Positions 52,478 to 61,638 are shown, numbered from the stretch's first letter. The stretch: 64,000 nucleotides of DNA from Streptomyces spectabilis (GCF_008704795.1 NZ_CP023690.1:7140501-7204500); one strand, 5' to 3'. Numbers and translations are program-made. The notes: generated by a model not told the origin, from the sequence alone.

Positions 52478-53248
52478 TCACCAGGACCGGGTGTCGAGCC
52501 ATTCCTCGAAGGTGGGACCGGCGAGCTTGGCGTGCGGGCCGGGCAGGAACCCGCCCGCCGCCGCGGTCTCGGCATCGGGCATGCCCGAGCCGTCGACTGC
52601 GACGACCTCGATGCCCCGGCGGGCGCCGAGGAGCTTGGCGGCCGCCGCCATGCTCTCCGTGCGGGGCCCGGCGACCTCGGGAATCGGTGCTCCGGGGTTC
52701 GCCCCGCCCGGTGTGTCGGGCTCGGTGGCCAGGTCGGCCAGCGTCTCCGCCACGGTGCGGCAGGCCACGAGCTGGGTGGGCAGGTCGGGGACGCGGGCGA
52801 CGCCGCCCGGCTGCCAGTCCAGGAGCTGCCCGACGAACTCGTGGAACTGCGCGGCCCGCAGAATGCGCGCGGGCAGGGGGCCGGACAGATGGGCCGCCTC
52901 GTGCACCTGCTGGGCGGCGACGAAACCGGCGGTGGCCTTGTCCGCGCCGATGATGGACACGGCGACGATCCGGCCGACGCCGGCCCGCTGCCCGGCCTCG
53001 TGCAGATTGCGGGTGGCCGTGCGGAAGAACTCCGTGGCGGCCTCCTGCTCGGAGGCGTGCCACGACGCGACGTCCACGATGACATCGGCCCCGGTGAGCG
53101 CCTCGGCCAGGCCCGCGCCGGTGATGATGTCCACGCCGGTGGCCCGGGACATCGGCACGACCTGGTGACCCCGTTCCGCGAGGACGTCCACGACGTGGCG
53201 CCCCAGCCGCCCGGTCGCTCCTGCCACTGCGAACTTGCCTGTGCTCAT
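52478..53248 (-). CDS. NmrA/SDR-like NAD(P)-binding protein (COE partner of ECF41)
   Basis: 256 aa from ATG 53248 (AAGGG, spacing 7). N-terminal Rossmann motif GATGRLGRHVV, then VIVDVASWHASE and QFHEFVGQLLDW, typical of atypical SDR/NmrA-like epimerases. Divergent from an ECF41 sigma factor. ECF41 genes are known to sit beside a 'COE' (carboxymuconolactone decarboxylase, oxidoreductase or epimerase) gene, which this fits. Substrate unknown. Confidence 0.85.
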   Translation of the reverse strand: MSTGKFAVAGATGRLGRHVVDVLAERGHQVVPMSRATGVDIITGAGLAEALTGADVIVDVASWHASEQEAATEFFRTATRNLHEAGQRAGVGRIVAVSIIGADKATAGFVAAQQVHEAAHLSGPLPARILRAAQFHEFVGQLLDWQPGGVARVPDLPTQLVACRTVAETLADLATEPDTPGGANPGAPIPEVAGPRTESMAAAAKLLGARRGIEVVAVDGSGMPDAETAAAGGFLPGPHAKLAGPTFEEWLDTRSW

Positions 53249-53370
53249 GGTCCATGCCCTTCTTGGCGCCAGAGGTGTCCGACAGGTACGTCGGCGTACG
53301 ACCACGAGACGCCGGTGCCCCGCTCCCCGTAACGGCCGCGATCGTGTGACACAGGCCACCGGCCGAGGGG

Positions 53371-53397
53371 TGTTACGGAACGGCGGGGAGCGGCGTC
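53371..53397 (+). promoter_or_regulatory. ECF41-type promoter before sigma factor gene
   Basis: TGTTACG, 16 bases, CGTC: one mismatch to the reported ECF41 consensus TGTCACA/G-N16-CGTC, 66 bp before the sigma start. Suggests autoregulation. A TGTCACA also reads on the minus strand at 53345-53351 toward the COE gene, without a matching CGTC at the right spacing. Confidence 0.5.
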
Positions 53398-53462
53398 CAG
53401 TGCGTGACGCAGGACCGGTGGTGCGTGGGGCAGGACCGGGAAGGAACAGGCGGGAGTCGGGG

Positions 53463-54452
53463 ATGAGCGAGCGCAGCGAACGAACCACGGACACGGCCGA
53501 GCCGCTCGACCGTGCCGCTCGGGTGGAGTCGGTGGACTCCGCGACCGACGTGTTCGTCGCCCACCGCAACCTGTTGTTCACCGTCGCCTACGAAATGCTC
53601 GGTTCGGCCGCCGACGCCGAAGACGTCCTCCAGGAGACCTGGCTGCGCTGGGCGGCCGTCGATCGGGCGGCCGTGCGGGAGCAACGGGCCTACCTGGTGC
53701 GGATCGTCACCCGGCAGGCCCTGGACCGGATGCGCGCGCTCGGCCGGCGCAAGGAGACCTACGTCGGACCGTGGCTGCCCGAGCCGCTGCTGACCGCGCC
53801 GGACGTGGCCGATGACGTCGAGCTGGCCGACAGCATCTCGATGGCGATGCTGCTGGTGATGGAGACGCTCGCGCCGGTCGAACGGGCGGTGTTCGTGCTG
53901 CGTGAGGTGTTCGGCCTCGACTACGACGAGATCGCCGAGGCCGTCGGCAGGAGCCCGGCCGCGGTCCGCCAGCTCGCCTATCGGGCGCGGGCGCACGTCG
54001 CCGCGCGCCGGCCGCGGGGCACCGTCTCCCCGGCCCGGACCCGAGCCGCGCTCCAGGCCTTCCAGCGAGCCGTCGAGACGGGCGAGTTGCAGAGCCTGCT
54101 CGACATCCTCGCGCCTCAGGTCGTCGCCCTGAGCGACGGCGGCGGAGTCCGACACGCCCTGCTGCGGCCGATCGTCGGCGCGGACAAGGTGGCCCGCCTG
54201 CTGGCGGGCGGCTGGTGGCGGCGTGACGCCGAAAGATCGGTCGAGCCGGTCCAGATCAACGGCGCTCCGGGTCTCGTCGTCCGAGTCGACGGGGAGGTCG
54301 ACGGCGTCGTGGCCGTGCGGGTCGAGAACGGCTTCGTCACCGGGGCCTACCACGTGCGCAACCCCGAGAAGCTGGCGCGGATGGCGCGGGAGACCGCCGT
54401 CAGCCGCCGATTCCCCGGTCGCTCGGCGAGCGTCACGGATCAGGGGGAGTGA
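53463..54452 (+). CDS. sigJ: ECF41 (SigJ-type) sigma factor
   Basis: 329 aa. Sigma-2 region FVAHRNLLFTVAYEMLGSAADAEDVLQ is read in the order expected, then the ECF41 mark WLPEPLLT, sigma-4 VFVLREVFGLDYDEIAEAVGRS, and a SnoaL-like C-terminal extension with LSDGGG and NPEKL motifs. These motifs set sigma activity in ECF41 in place of an anti-sigma factor. ATG 53463 follows a GGGAG site. Divergent from its COE gene. Confidence 0.9.
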   Translation: MSERSERTTDTAEPLDRAARVESVDSATDVFVAHRNLLFTVAYEMLGSAADAEDVLQETWLRWAAVDRAAVREQRAYLVRIVTRQALDRMRALGRRKETYVGPWLPEPLLTAPDVADDVELADSISMAMLLVMETLAPVERAVFVLREVFGLDYDEIAEAVGRSPAAVRQLAYRARAHVAARRPRGTVSPARTRAALQAFQRAVETGELQSLLDILAPQVVALSDGGGVRHALLRPIVGADKVARLLAGGWWRRDAERSVEPVQINGAPGLVVRVDGEVDGVVAVRVENGFVTGAYHVRNPEKLARMARETAVSRRFPGRSASVTDQGE

Positions 54453-54463
54453 GCGCGGCCCGT

Positions 54464-54492
54464 GAGGCACCCCCCGGGGGGAGGGGCGCCTC
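54464..54492. terminator. GC-rich hairpin between convergent genes
   Basis: GAGGC...GCCTC arms enclosing a CCCCCC/GGGGGG core, between the sigJ stop and the serine hydrolase stop. Confidence 0.6.
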
Positions 54493-54505
54493 CCGGGCCC
54501 GTCCG

Positions 54506-55690
54506 TCAGCGGCAGAGGGCCTTGTTCACGATCTTGTCCATGTCGTCCTTGACCGTCTTGCCCGGCTGCGTGGTCACAGCGACGTTGACCGCGCGGACCG
54601 GCTTGCCGTGCTTCAGGACGACGCCGCCGCGGGTCTCGTAGCCCGTCATGCTGCCGCCGTGGCCCCAGTAGACGCCGCCGCACGCCAGGGGAGTCTTGAC
54701 GAGCCCCAGGCCGTAGCCGGCCCCCTTGGGGAAGGGGTACGTGGCGTCCACGGTCTTGCGCATCTGCTCCAGCTCGGGCTCCTCCAGCAGGCGCCCGCCC
54801 AGGAGCGCGGTGTAGAACCGGTTGAGGTCGGTGTTCGTGGAGACCATCTGCCCCGCCGCCCAGGCCCAGGAGGGGTCCCACTCCGTGGCGTCGACCAGCG
54901 GCGCGCCCGCCGCCGACTGGTAGTAGCCCCGGGGGTGGCGCTCCTTGATGGTCGCGTCGCCGTGGGCGGGGAAGTAGGTGTGGCGCAGGCCGATGCGCTT
55001 GACGATCCGCCGGTCGATCTCCTGGGCGATCGAGCGGTGGGTGAGCTTCTCCACGATGAGGCCGAGGACCAGGTAGTTGGTGTTGTTGTACTCCCACTTC
55101 CCCTTATCGCCGGGCTTGAAGTGGGCCTTGTGCTTCAGGGCGCGGGCCAGCAGCTCGCGGGGCTCGTAGGGGTGGATGTCCTCGTCGAGGTAGTCGACGT
55201 AGCTGGGCAGACCGCTGCGGTGCTGGAGGAGGTGGCGGATGGTGATCTTCCGCCCGTCGATGCCGTCGCCGCGCAGGACTCCGGGGAGGTAAGCGTCGAC
55301 CTTGGCGTCCAGACGGATCTTCTGCTCGCCGACCAGCTGGAGCACGACCGTCGCCATGAACGCCTTGGTGTTGCTGCCGATCCGCACCTGCCCGTCCCGG
55401 GGCACCTTCGCGCCGGTGGCGATGTCGCCGACGCCCGCGGTGTACGTACGGGTGCGGCCGTCGCGGTCCGTCACGCTCGCCAGGGCGCCGGGCACGCTGT
55501 CGGGGCTCACCAGGGCGTTCAGTCCCTGCTGGACGGGGTCGGGCGCGGCGGAGGAGGCCGTCGCCGAGGGCGCGAGGGCCCCCGCCGCGACCGCCCCGGC
55601 GGCCGCCACGGCCACGGCGGACACGACCGTGCGCCGACCGTGCCGCCGCCATCCGGACGAACGGACCTTCTTCGACATCTGCTCGGGCAT
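54506..55690 (-). CDS. Secreted serine hydrolase, class C beta-lactamase/DD-peptidase fold
   Basis: 394 aa. Sec signal (SAVAVAAAGAVAAGALAPSATA). Catalytic motifs of the family: SNTK (SxxK, near 106-109), YNN (YxN, near 202) and HGG (near 350, in WGHGGSMTGYE). Such proteins are D-alanyl-D-alanine carboxypeptidases or related esterases and peptidases acting outside the membrane. AAGGAG ribosome site seven bases before the ATG. It lies 56 bp after the Tap-like gene, same strand. Confidence 0.9.
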   Translation of the reverse strand: MPEQMSKKVRSSGWRRHGRRTVVSAVAVAAAGAVAAGALAPSATASSAAPDPVQQGLNALVSPDSVPGALASVTDRDGRTRTYTAGVGDIATGAKVPRDGQVRIGSNTKAFMATVVLQLVGEQKIRLDAKVDAYLPGVLRGDGIDGRKITIRHLLQHRSGLPSYVDYLDEDIHPYEPRELLARALKHKAHFKPGDKGKWEYNNTNYLVLGLIVEKLTHRSIAQEIDRRIVKRIGLRHTYFPAHGDATIKERHPRGYYQSAAGAPLVDATEWDPSWAWAAGQMVSTNTDLNRFYTALLGGRLLEEPELEQMRKTVDATYPFPKGAGYGLGLVKTPLACGGVYWGHGGSMTGYETRGGVVLKHGKPVRAVNVAVTTQPGKTVKDDMDKIVNKALCR

Positions 55691-55746
55691 GGGTCAACTC
55701 CTTATGAAGGGTGGGGAAATGAGGGAAAGCGCCGGGGCGGCCGGAG

Positions 55747-57297
55747 TCAGCGAGGAGCCGGTGAGCCGTGCCGACGGGGAGAGGCCGACGCCCGGCAGGT
55801 GAGGTCATCGGCCGGGAGCCTGCCCGTGGTCAGGTAGGCCGTGGCGCTGTCGTCCGCGCAGGAGTTGGTGCCGTTGACGATGTGGCCCTCCCCTCCCGCG
55901 ACGGTGACCATCCGGGAGCCGCGCAGCGCCCGGTGCATGGCCTGCGCGCCGGACAGGGGCGTTTGGGGGTCCCACGCGTTCTGCACGATCAGCGCCCGGA
56001 CGTCGTTGTTCACCGTGGTCGCGGGCTCGCTGCCCGGCTTCCAGAAGGCACACGGCTTGATGCCGGACGCGAAGTCGCCGTACAGCGGATACCGGCGCTT
56101 GTCGTTGATCGCGTCGCGGCGGTACCGCTCGGGGTCGCGCGGCCACGACGTACGGGTGTCGGCACAGAGGACGGCCCAGGCGCCCGCGGTCTCGTTGTCC
56201 GGGGGGACGTCACGGGCGGACGGCGCCGGGGCGGGGCTCGGGGCCCGCCGCTCGCCTCCGCCGCGCTTCGCGTCCCCGGCCGCCTGCTTCAGCCCGGCGA
56301 CCCACGCGGCGGCCTTGCGCGCGTGGAAGAACGTGGCCCGCTGAGCGCGGATGTCGTCGCCGGTGAGGCGGCGTCCGTCGAGGACGATCGGTTCGCGGTC
56401 GGCCCGGGCGACCAGGCGCCAGAAGGCCGCGCGGACCTCGGCCGCCGTCGTGCCGAGCCCGTACGCCGCGTGCCGCCGGGCCGTCCACCGGCTCCATCGC
56501 GCGAAGGCGGGCTCGGTGCCCTCCGCCATCGTCTGGAACATGCCGCGCCCGTACCGCGTGGGGTCGGCCGCGCTGTCCAGGACGAAGCGGTCGACTCGCC
56601 GCGGGAACATCTGCGTGTAGACGGCGCCGAGGTAGGTGCCGTAGGAGAACCCCAGGTAGGAGATCTTCCGCTCGCCGAGTACGGCACGGACGACGTCCAT
56701 GTCACGCGCGGTGTTGCGGGTGGTGATGTGCCGCAGCGTCGTCCCGTTCGCGGCTCGGCACTTGGCGGCCACCGTACGGGCCCACCGCACGTCCTTCGCG
56801 AAGGTCCGGGCCCGGTACGGGTGCTCCATCTCCTGTTCGCCGCGCGTCAGACCGCAGCCGACGGGAGAGCTGCGGCCGATGCCCCGCGGGTCGAACCCGA
56901 TGAGGTCGTACCGTTTCCGCACCTCCCCGGAGATCCGCACCGCCGGGTCGACGGGCAGATTCAGGCCCGGCCCGCCGGGGCCGCCGGGATTGAGGAGCAG
57001 TACGCCCCGGCGCTCCGAGCCGCTCGTCGCCTTCAGCCGGGATATCGCGATGTGTGTCCTCTTGCCGCCCGGGTCGCCGTAATCCAGCGGCACTTCGAGG
57101 GTCGCGCATTGAAAGGCGGCGGGACTCTCGGCGTCGCAGCGCTGCCAGTGGGGCTTCTGCTGGGTGTACGGACGAAGAGGGTCCCGGGCCGCGGCGGCTT
57201 CGGACGCGGGAAATCCCGTCGCGGGTGTCAGGGTCGAAAGGAAGGCCGCCGCGATACCGGCGGCCAGAAAAGACGCTGTTCGTGCGGTGCGCACCAT
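55747..57297 (-). CDS. Secreted alpha/beta hydrolase, tripeptidyl aminopeptidase (Tap/SlpD) type
   Basis: 516 aa. Signal peptide ending near TGFPASEAAA. Oxyanion region LLNPGGPGGPG, DLIGFDPRGIGRS, nucleophile elbow GFSYGTYLG (Ser), Asp in NAWDPQTP and His in GGEGHIVNG complete the triad. The SYGTYLG context and cysteine pattern (CDAESPAAFQC) are those of Streptomyces tripeptidyl aminopeptidases. It probably trims peptides outside the cell. Starts 18 bp after the small membrane-protein gene. Confidence 0.9.
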   Translation of the reverse strand: MVRTARTASFLAAGIAAAFLSTLTPATGFPASEAAAARDPLRPYTQQKPHWQRCDAESPAAFQCATLEVPLDYGDPGGKRTHIAISRLKATSGSERRGVLLLNPGGPGGPGLNLPVDPAVRISGEVRKRYDLIGFDPRGIGRSSPVGCGLTRGEQEMEHPYRARTFAKDVRWARTVAAKCRAANGTTLRHITTRNTARDMDVVRAVLGERKISYLGFSYGTYLGAVYTQMFPRRVDRFVLDSAADPTRYGRGMFQTMAEGTEPAFARWSRWTARRHAAYGLGTTAAEVRAAFWRLVARADREPIVLDGRRLTGDDIRAQRATFFHARKAAAWVAGLKQAAGDAKRGGGERRAPSPAPAPSARDVPPDNETAGAWAVLCADTRTSWPRDPERYRRDAINDKRRYPLYGDFASGIKPCAFWKPGSEPATTVNNDVRALIVQNAWDPQTPLSGAQAMHRALRGSRMVTVAGGEGHIVNGTNSCADDSATAYLTTGRLPADDLTCRASASPRRHGSPAPR

Positions 57298-57315
57298 GTT
57301 GCCCGTCCCCGCCCG

Positions 57316-57741
57316 TCAGTTTCCGTCGAACTGGTCGTGGACGCACTGCTTGTACTGCTGGAAGGTGTCGGGCTGGTAGCACTCCTGCGTCTCGTTCGCG
57401 TACCAGACCAGGAAGAAGGCGGCCGTGATGGACACCGCGATCGCGAGGGCCGACGTCACCACACCGGCGACGGCGCCGCCCCGGCCGACGCCAGTCCGCC
57501 CGGCCTTCCGCAGGGCGACGACGCCCAGGACCAGGCCGAGGACCCCGAGCAGGCCGCCGACGATGACGACCGAGGTGCCCAGGCCGATGACGCCGAGGAC
57601 CAGGGCGGCCCGTGCCGCGCCGTTCCCGCCGTTCTGAGTCCGCCTGCCGTAGCCCCGCGGACCGGGGGCGTGAACGTGTGCCCCCGTGATTCCAGGCGAT
57701 GCCGTGTGGTGCGGTGACATCTCCACCCCTTGCGTGTTCAT
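57316..57741 (-). CDS. DUF4190-type small membrane protein
   Basis: 141 aa. Cytosolic N-terminus, then DUF4190-like AALVLGVIGLG...GVLGLVLGVVALRKA and a second hydrophobic segment (GVVTSALAIAVSITAAFFLV). The extracellular tail has CYQPDTFQQYKQCVHDQF with two Cys. GGAGG seven bases before the ATG. Probably co-transcribed with the Tap-like gene. Divergent from the histidine kinase. Confidence 0.8.
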   Translation of the reverse strand: MNTQGVEMSPHHTASPGITGAHVHAPGPRGYGRRTQNGGNGAARAALVLGVIGLGTSVVIVGGLLGVLGLVLGVVALRKAGRTGVGRGGAVAGVVTSALAIAVSITAAFFLVWYANETQECYQPDTFQQYKQCVHDQFDGN

Positions 57742-57879
57742 CGGTCGTCCTCCGGTTCCTTGCTCCGGGAAAGATCCTGGCTTTCGGGGACGCGGAAAGG
57801 CATCGCGGAAAAGCGGGAAATGGTGCTCCCTCGATCGGGGGAGGCCGCCGGTGCGCCTTCGGGCGATACTGGACCGATC

Positions 57880-59112
57880 ATGTTGAGGGGAATCCGGCCG
57901 CTGCTGCGCGGCTCCACATACGCGGGCATGCTGTTCGCCGTTCTCGGCGCCTTCGCGAGCCTTCCACTGCTGCCTTTCGCCATGCTGCCCGCGCTGGTGT
58001 GGCGATCCGCTCCCTATGGGGTGCAGGTCGCCCTGACCCTGGTCGTCTGGGCGGCACTGATCGGCGCGGTCGGTCTGGCGCGCGGCACGCGGCGGGGCCT
58101 TGTCGCGGCCGCCCGCCGGCTCCTGGGGGTGGCGCTGCCGGATCCCGCGGCCGCGTCGGCGCCCGCCGCCGACCGTCTGCGGACCCCTCTCTGGCTGCTG
58201 CTGCACGTGGCCGTCGGCTGGACGGGGGCGCTGGCGGGCGGTCTGCTGCTGCTCATGGGCCTGACCCTGCCCGGGGGCTGGCTCGACGCCGAGCTGGAGC
58301 TGAGCCTGTTCGGCGGCTCCGCGCGGCCGGGCGACGGCTGGGCGAGCTGGGTGGTGGCACTCGTCTGTCTGCTGCTCGCGGCGGCCCTGTGCGCGGCGGT
58401 GACGCGCGCGCTGCGGTGGCTCGCGCCCCGGCTCCTCGGCCCTTCGGCGGCCGAGCGGCTCGCGCTCGCCGCCGAGCGGGAGCGGGCCCTCGCCGAACGC
58501 AACCGCCTCGCCCACGAGCTGCACGACTCGATCGGGCACACGCTCACGGCCACCACGATCCAGGCGGCGGTGGCGGGCGAGGTGCTCGCCGCCGACCCGG
58601 TGGCCGCGCGGGCCGCCCTGCGCAGCATCGAGGAGTCGGCCAGGGCCGCCCTCGAAGACCTGGACTACGTGCTCGGCGCGCTGCGCGCGCAGGAGTCGGA
58701 GACGGCCCCGGCCCGCACCCTGGCCGACCTGCCCGAACTCCTCGACCGGCTGCGGCACGCGGGCGCGGAGGTGCGGCCGGACCTCTCGGGCGACCTGGAG
58801 CGGGTGCAGGGCACGCTCTCCCGGGCGGCGTACCGGATCCTCCAGGAGGGCCTGACGAACGCGCTGCGGCACGGGGCGGGCGGCCCGATCCAGGTCAGCG
58901 TGGCGGCCGCCCCGGACGGCCTGCGGCTCGGCGTGGTCAACCGGACCGGAGCGGGGACGGGCCCGGCGCGCGGCACCTTCCCGACGTCCGGGCACGGCCT
59001 GACCGGCCTCGCCGAGCGCGTGCGGCTGCTGAACGGCGAGCTGGAGTCCGGCGCGGACGGGCCGGACCACTGGCGTCTCGCGGTCCGGCTGCCCGTACGG
59101 TGGTCGGCATGA
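57880..59112 (+). CDS. NarL-type sensor histidine kinase
   Basis: 410 aa from ATG 57880. Four hydrophobic segments form the N-terminal half. HisKA_3 follows with the phospho-acceptor His in LAHELHDSIGHTL, then HATPase: ILQEGLTNALRHG and GHGLTGLAERV. The start is uncertain (weak ribosome site); ATG 57820 is possible. The stop overlaps the response regulator start (ATGA). Confidence 0.9.
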   Translation: MLRGIRPLLRGSTYAGMLFAVLGAFASLPLLPFAMLPALVWRSAPYGVQVALTLVVWAALIGAVGLARGTRRGLVAAARRLLGVALPDPAAASAPAADRLRTPLWLLLHVAVGWTGALAGGLLLLMGLTLPGGWLDAELELSLFGGSARPGDGWASWVVALVCLLLAAALCAAVTRALRWLAPRLLGPSAAERLALAAERERALAERNRLAHELHDSIGHTLTATTIQAAVAGEVLAADPVAARAALRSIEESARAALEDLDYVLGALRAQESETAPARTLADLPELLDRLRHAGAEVRPDLSGDLERVQGTLSRAAYRILQEGLTNALRHGAGGPIQVSVAAAPDGLRLGVVNRTGAGTGPARGTFPTSGHGLTGLAERVRLLNGELESGADGPDHWRLAVRLPVRWSA

Positions 59113-59834
59113 TCGACTCCGCCCCCGATACGGGCGCGGCACCCGCGGACGCCTCCGTCACCCTCCTGATCGCCGACGACGACGCGGTGACGCGCAGCGG
59201 TCTGTGCCTGCTGCTCGCGGCGCAGCCGGGGATCACGGTGGTCGGTGAGGCCGCCGACGGCGTCGAGGCGGTCGAGCGGGCGCGGCTGCTGCGCCCCGAC
59301 GTGGTCCTCATGGACGTACGGATGCCGCGCCGCAACGGGATCGAGGCCACCCGGCACCTCCTGGCCGAGCAGGCCGAGCAGGCCGAGCAGGCCGAGCAGG
59401 CCGCGCCGCCGAAGGTTGTGGTGATCACCACCTTCGAGAACGACGACTACGTCACCGCCGCGCTCAGCGCGGGGGCCAGCGGGTTCGTGCTCAAGCGGCT
59501 GCCGGTCCCGCAGATCGCGGAGGCCGTGCGCGTGGTGGCGGCGGGCGACGCGATCCTCTTCCCCTCGGCGCTGCGCAGGATGGTCGCCGCCCGTCCCCTC
59601 GGCTCCGCCGACGCGCTGCCGGCCGCGGCCCTGACGGGGCGCGAGGAGGAGGTGCTGCGCCTCATGGCCACCGGTCTGTCCAACCCGGAGATCGCCGAGG
59701 CGCTCACGGTGAGCCTGGAGACGGTGAAGACGCACGTGGGGAACGTGCTCACCAAGCTCGGCGCGCAGAACAGGACCCACGCCGTGGTCATCGCGTACGA
59801 ATCCGGCCTGGTGGTGCCGGGCTTCACCGGCTGA
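59109..59834 (+). CDS. NarL/LuxR-type response regulator
   Basis: 241 aa. Receiver: acidic pocket IADDD, phospho-acceptor Asp69 in VVLMDVRMP, Thr in VITTFEND, Lys in FVLKRL. The C-terminal LuxR HTH is LTGREEEVLRLMATGLSNPEIAEAL...TVKTHVGNVLTKL in two blocks. Unusual: an AEQ-AEQ-AEQ-AEQ tract (four perfect 9-bp repeats) sits in the loop before beta-4 of the receiver. Coupled to the kinase gene. Confidence 0.92.
   Translation: MIDSAPDTGAAPADASVTLLIADDDAVTRSGLCLLLAAQPGITVVGEAADGVEAVERARLLRPDVVLMDVRMPRRNGIEATRHLLAEQAEQAEQAEQAAPPKVVVITTFENDDYVTAALSAGASGFVLKRLPVPQIAEAVRVVAAGDAILFPSALRRMVAARPLGSADALPAAALTGREEEVLRLMATGLSNPEIAEALTVSLETVKTHVGNVLTKLGAQNRTHAVVIAYESGLVVPGFTG
59364..59399. repeat. Four perfect 9-bp tandem repeats inside response regulator gene
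   Basis: GCCGAGCAG x 4, in frame, encoding (Ala-Glu-Gln)4. Slippage-prone minisatellite. Confidence 0.9.
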
Positions 59835-59849
59835 CCGCGGGCCGCGGTC
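59833..59849 (+). terminator. Hairpin after response regulator
   Basis: GACCGCGG-G-CCGCGGTC, perfect 8-bp arms overlapping the stop codon. The one-base loop is tight, so some pairs must open. Confidence 0.4.
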
Positions 59850-60021
59850 CCGGGCCGTCGCGCCCACCCCGAACCGCCCGGGGTCAAGGCACAGGCGGCA
59901 GGCGGGAATTGGACTTTCCGAATTGGTCCGTACTATTCCGCGGCGCCCGCGCCATAAAGAGGTCTCAACTCGGAAAAGGTGCCTGCCCAAAGCTGCATTC
60001 GATCTTGCTTGCCCGGTGGCG

Positions 60022-60037
60022 AGTGGACTATACCTGT
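60022..60037. promoter_or_regulatory. DasR (dre)-like site upstream of ngcE
   Basis: AGTGGACTATACCTGT matches 12 of 16 positions of the DasR box AGTGGTCTAGACCACT, about 160 bp before ngcE. The 361-bp gap 59835-60195 also has a direct repeat AATTGGAC/AATTGGTC (59907 and 59921). GlcNAc-responsive control would suit the transporter. Confidence 0.4.
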
Positions 60038-60195
60038 GCGCGTCCGCACGGCCCGGTCGGCAAGCCGTGGGTTCCCCCCTTCGACCCCCGCCGGACACAT
60101 CCCGCACCATCGCACAACCCCAGCTTCACTACTCCGCGGTGCCGGGGAGGATCCGGTTCACCGCCTGAGTCCTGGAAGAGAGCGAGGACTTGAGC

Positions 60196-61638
60196 ATGGG
60201 ATCCACCTCTGGAACGCCCGGCACGTCCGGCGTCGGCCGCCGCGATCTGATCAAGCGCAGCGCGGCCCTCGGCATCATCTCCGTACCCACGATGAGCTTC
60301 CTGTCCGCGTGCGCCTCCGGCGGCGGCGATGACGACGACAAGGCCAAGACGGTCAAGAAGACCAAGGACAACCCCTTCGGCGTCGCCAAGGACAACGACC
60401 TGGACGTCTTCATCTTCAAGGGCGGCTACGGCGACGAGTACGCCAAGGCGTGGGAGGCGTCCTTCGAGAAGAAGTACGGCGGCGACGTCGCCCACAGCGG
60501 CGAACAGGACGTGACCGGCAAGCTCCAGCCCCGCTTCAACAAGGGCAATCCGCCGGACGTCGTCGACGACTCCGGGTCGAAGAAGATGAAGCTGGACACG
60601 CTGTTCAAGGAAGGCCACCTGACCGACCTGACCCAGCTGCTCGACGCGCCGTCCATCGACGACCCGAGCAAGAAGATCCGCGACATCATGCTGCCCGGCA
60701 CCATCGAACAGGGCACGTTCGGCGGCAAGTTCCACGCGCTGTTCTACGTCTACGCGGCCTGGGGCCTGTGGTATTCCAACAAGCTCTTCAAGAAGCACGG
60801 TTGGGACGTCCCCAAGACCTGGGACCAGCTCCTGGACATCATGAAGGACGCCAAGTCCAAGGGCATCGGCGGCCTCGCCCACCAGGGCAAGTACCCGTAC
60901 TACATGAACATCGTGATCATGGACCTGATCGCCAAGACCGGCGGCATGGACGCCGTGAAGGCGATCGACAACCTCGACCCCAAGGCGTTCGTCGGCAACG
61001 ACGCCGCCGAGCGCTCCATCGAGGCGGTCTACGAGATCGTGGAGAAGGGCCTGCTGATGCCGGGCACCAACTCCCTGGAGCACACCGAGGCCCAGACCAA
61101 GTGGAACGAGTACAAGGCGGTCTTCATCCCGTCCGGCTCCTGGCTGGAGAACGAGCAGGCCAAGCAGACGCCCGAGGACTTCGAGATGACGTTCCTGCCG
61201 CTGCCGCTGCTTCCCGACTCCAAGATGAAGCTGCACGCCGTGCGCGTCGGCGCCGACGAGCCCTTCATCGTGCCGTCCAAGGCCAAGAACGTCCCCGGCG
61301 GCCTCGAATTCCTGCGCCGGATGCTGTCGAAGGAAGGCGCCACCGACTTCGCCAAGAAGGCCAGTTCGCTCTCCGTGCTCGGCCCGGAGTACGTCGACAA
61401 GAGCGTCGAACTGCGCCCCGGCATCAAGACCGCGCTCGCCGCCGTCGACGACTGCCCGGTCCCGGAGCGCTTCAACTTCCGCTACTCGGAGTGGTACGGC
61501 GAACTGGACGTCGAGATCCAGAACGCCACCGGTGAGCTGATGGCCAAGCGCCTCACCCCCAAGAAGTGGCTGGAGCGCTGCCAGAAGGCCGTCGACAAGG
61601 AACGCGCCAAGGGCACCGACAAGAACAAGAGGAAGTAG
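60196..61638 (+). CDS. ngcE: GlcNAc/diacetylchitobiose ABC transporter substrate-binding lipoprotein
   Basis: 480 aa. Tat-like signal (RRDLIKRSA) with lipobox FLSAC, so an exported lipoprotein. Family 1 solute-binding fold: FIFKGGYGDEYAKAWEASFEKKYGG, KWNEYKAVFIPSGSWLENE. ATG 60196 is preferred to TTG 60190 because GAGGA lies eight bases upstream. Followed by two permeases and a ROK regulator, the order I recall for ngcEFG-rok7B7 (SCO6005-6008). No ATPase gene is present; MsiK probably serves it, as for other Streptomyces sugar importers. Confidence 0.9.
   Translation: MGSTSGTPGTSGVGRRDLIKRSAALGIISVPTMSFLSACASGGGDDDDKAKTVKKTKDNPFGVAKDNDLDVFIFKGGYGDEYAKAWEASFEKKYGGDVAHSGEQDVTGKLQPRFNKGNPPDVVDDSGSKKMKLDTLFKEGHLTDLTQLLDAPSIDDPSKKIRDIMLPGTIEQGTFGGKFHALFYVYAAWGLWYSNKLFKKHGWDVPKTWDQLLDIMKDAKSKGIGGLAHQGKYPYYMNIVIMDLIAKTGGMDAVKAIDNLDPKAFVGNDAAERSIEAVYEIVEKGLLMPGTNSLEHTEAQTKWNEYKAVFIPSGSWLENEQAKQTPEDFEMTFLPLPLLPDSKMKLHAVRVGADEPFIVPSKAKNVPGGLEFLRRMLSKEGATDFAKKASSLSVLGPEYVDKSVELRPGIKTALAAVDDCPVPERFNFRYSEWYGELDVEIQNATGELMAKRLTPKKWLERCQKAVDKERAKGTDKNKRK

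Noticed and set aside
57742..59142. Upstream part of a 608-aa minus-strand frame
   Set aside because: Antisense of the histidine kinase. Only the last 141 codons (DUF4190-type protein) are real, with their own ribosome site.
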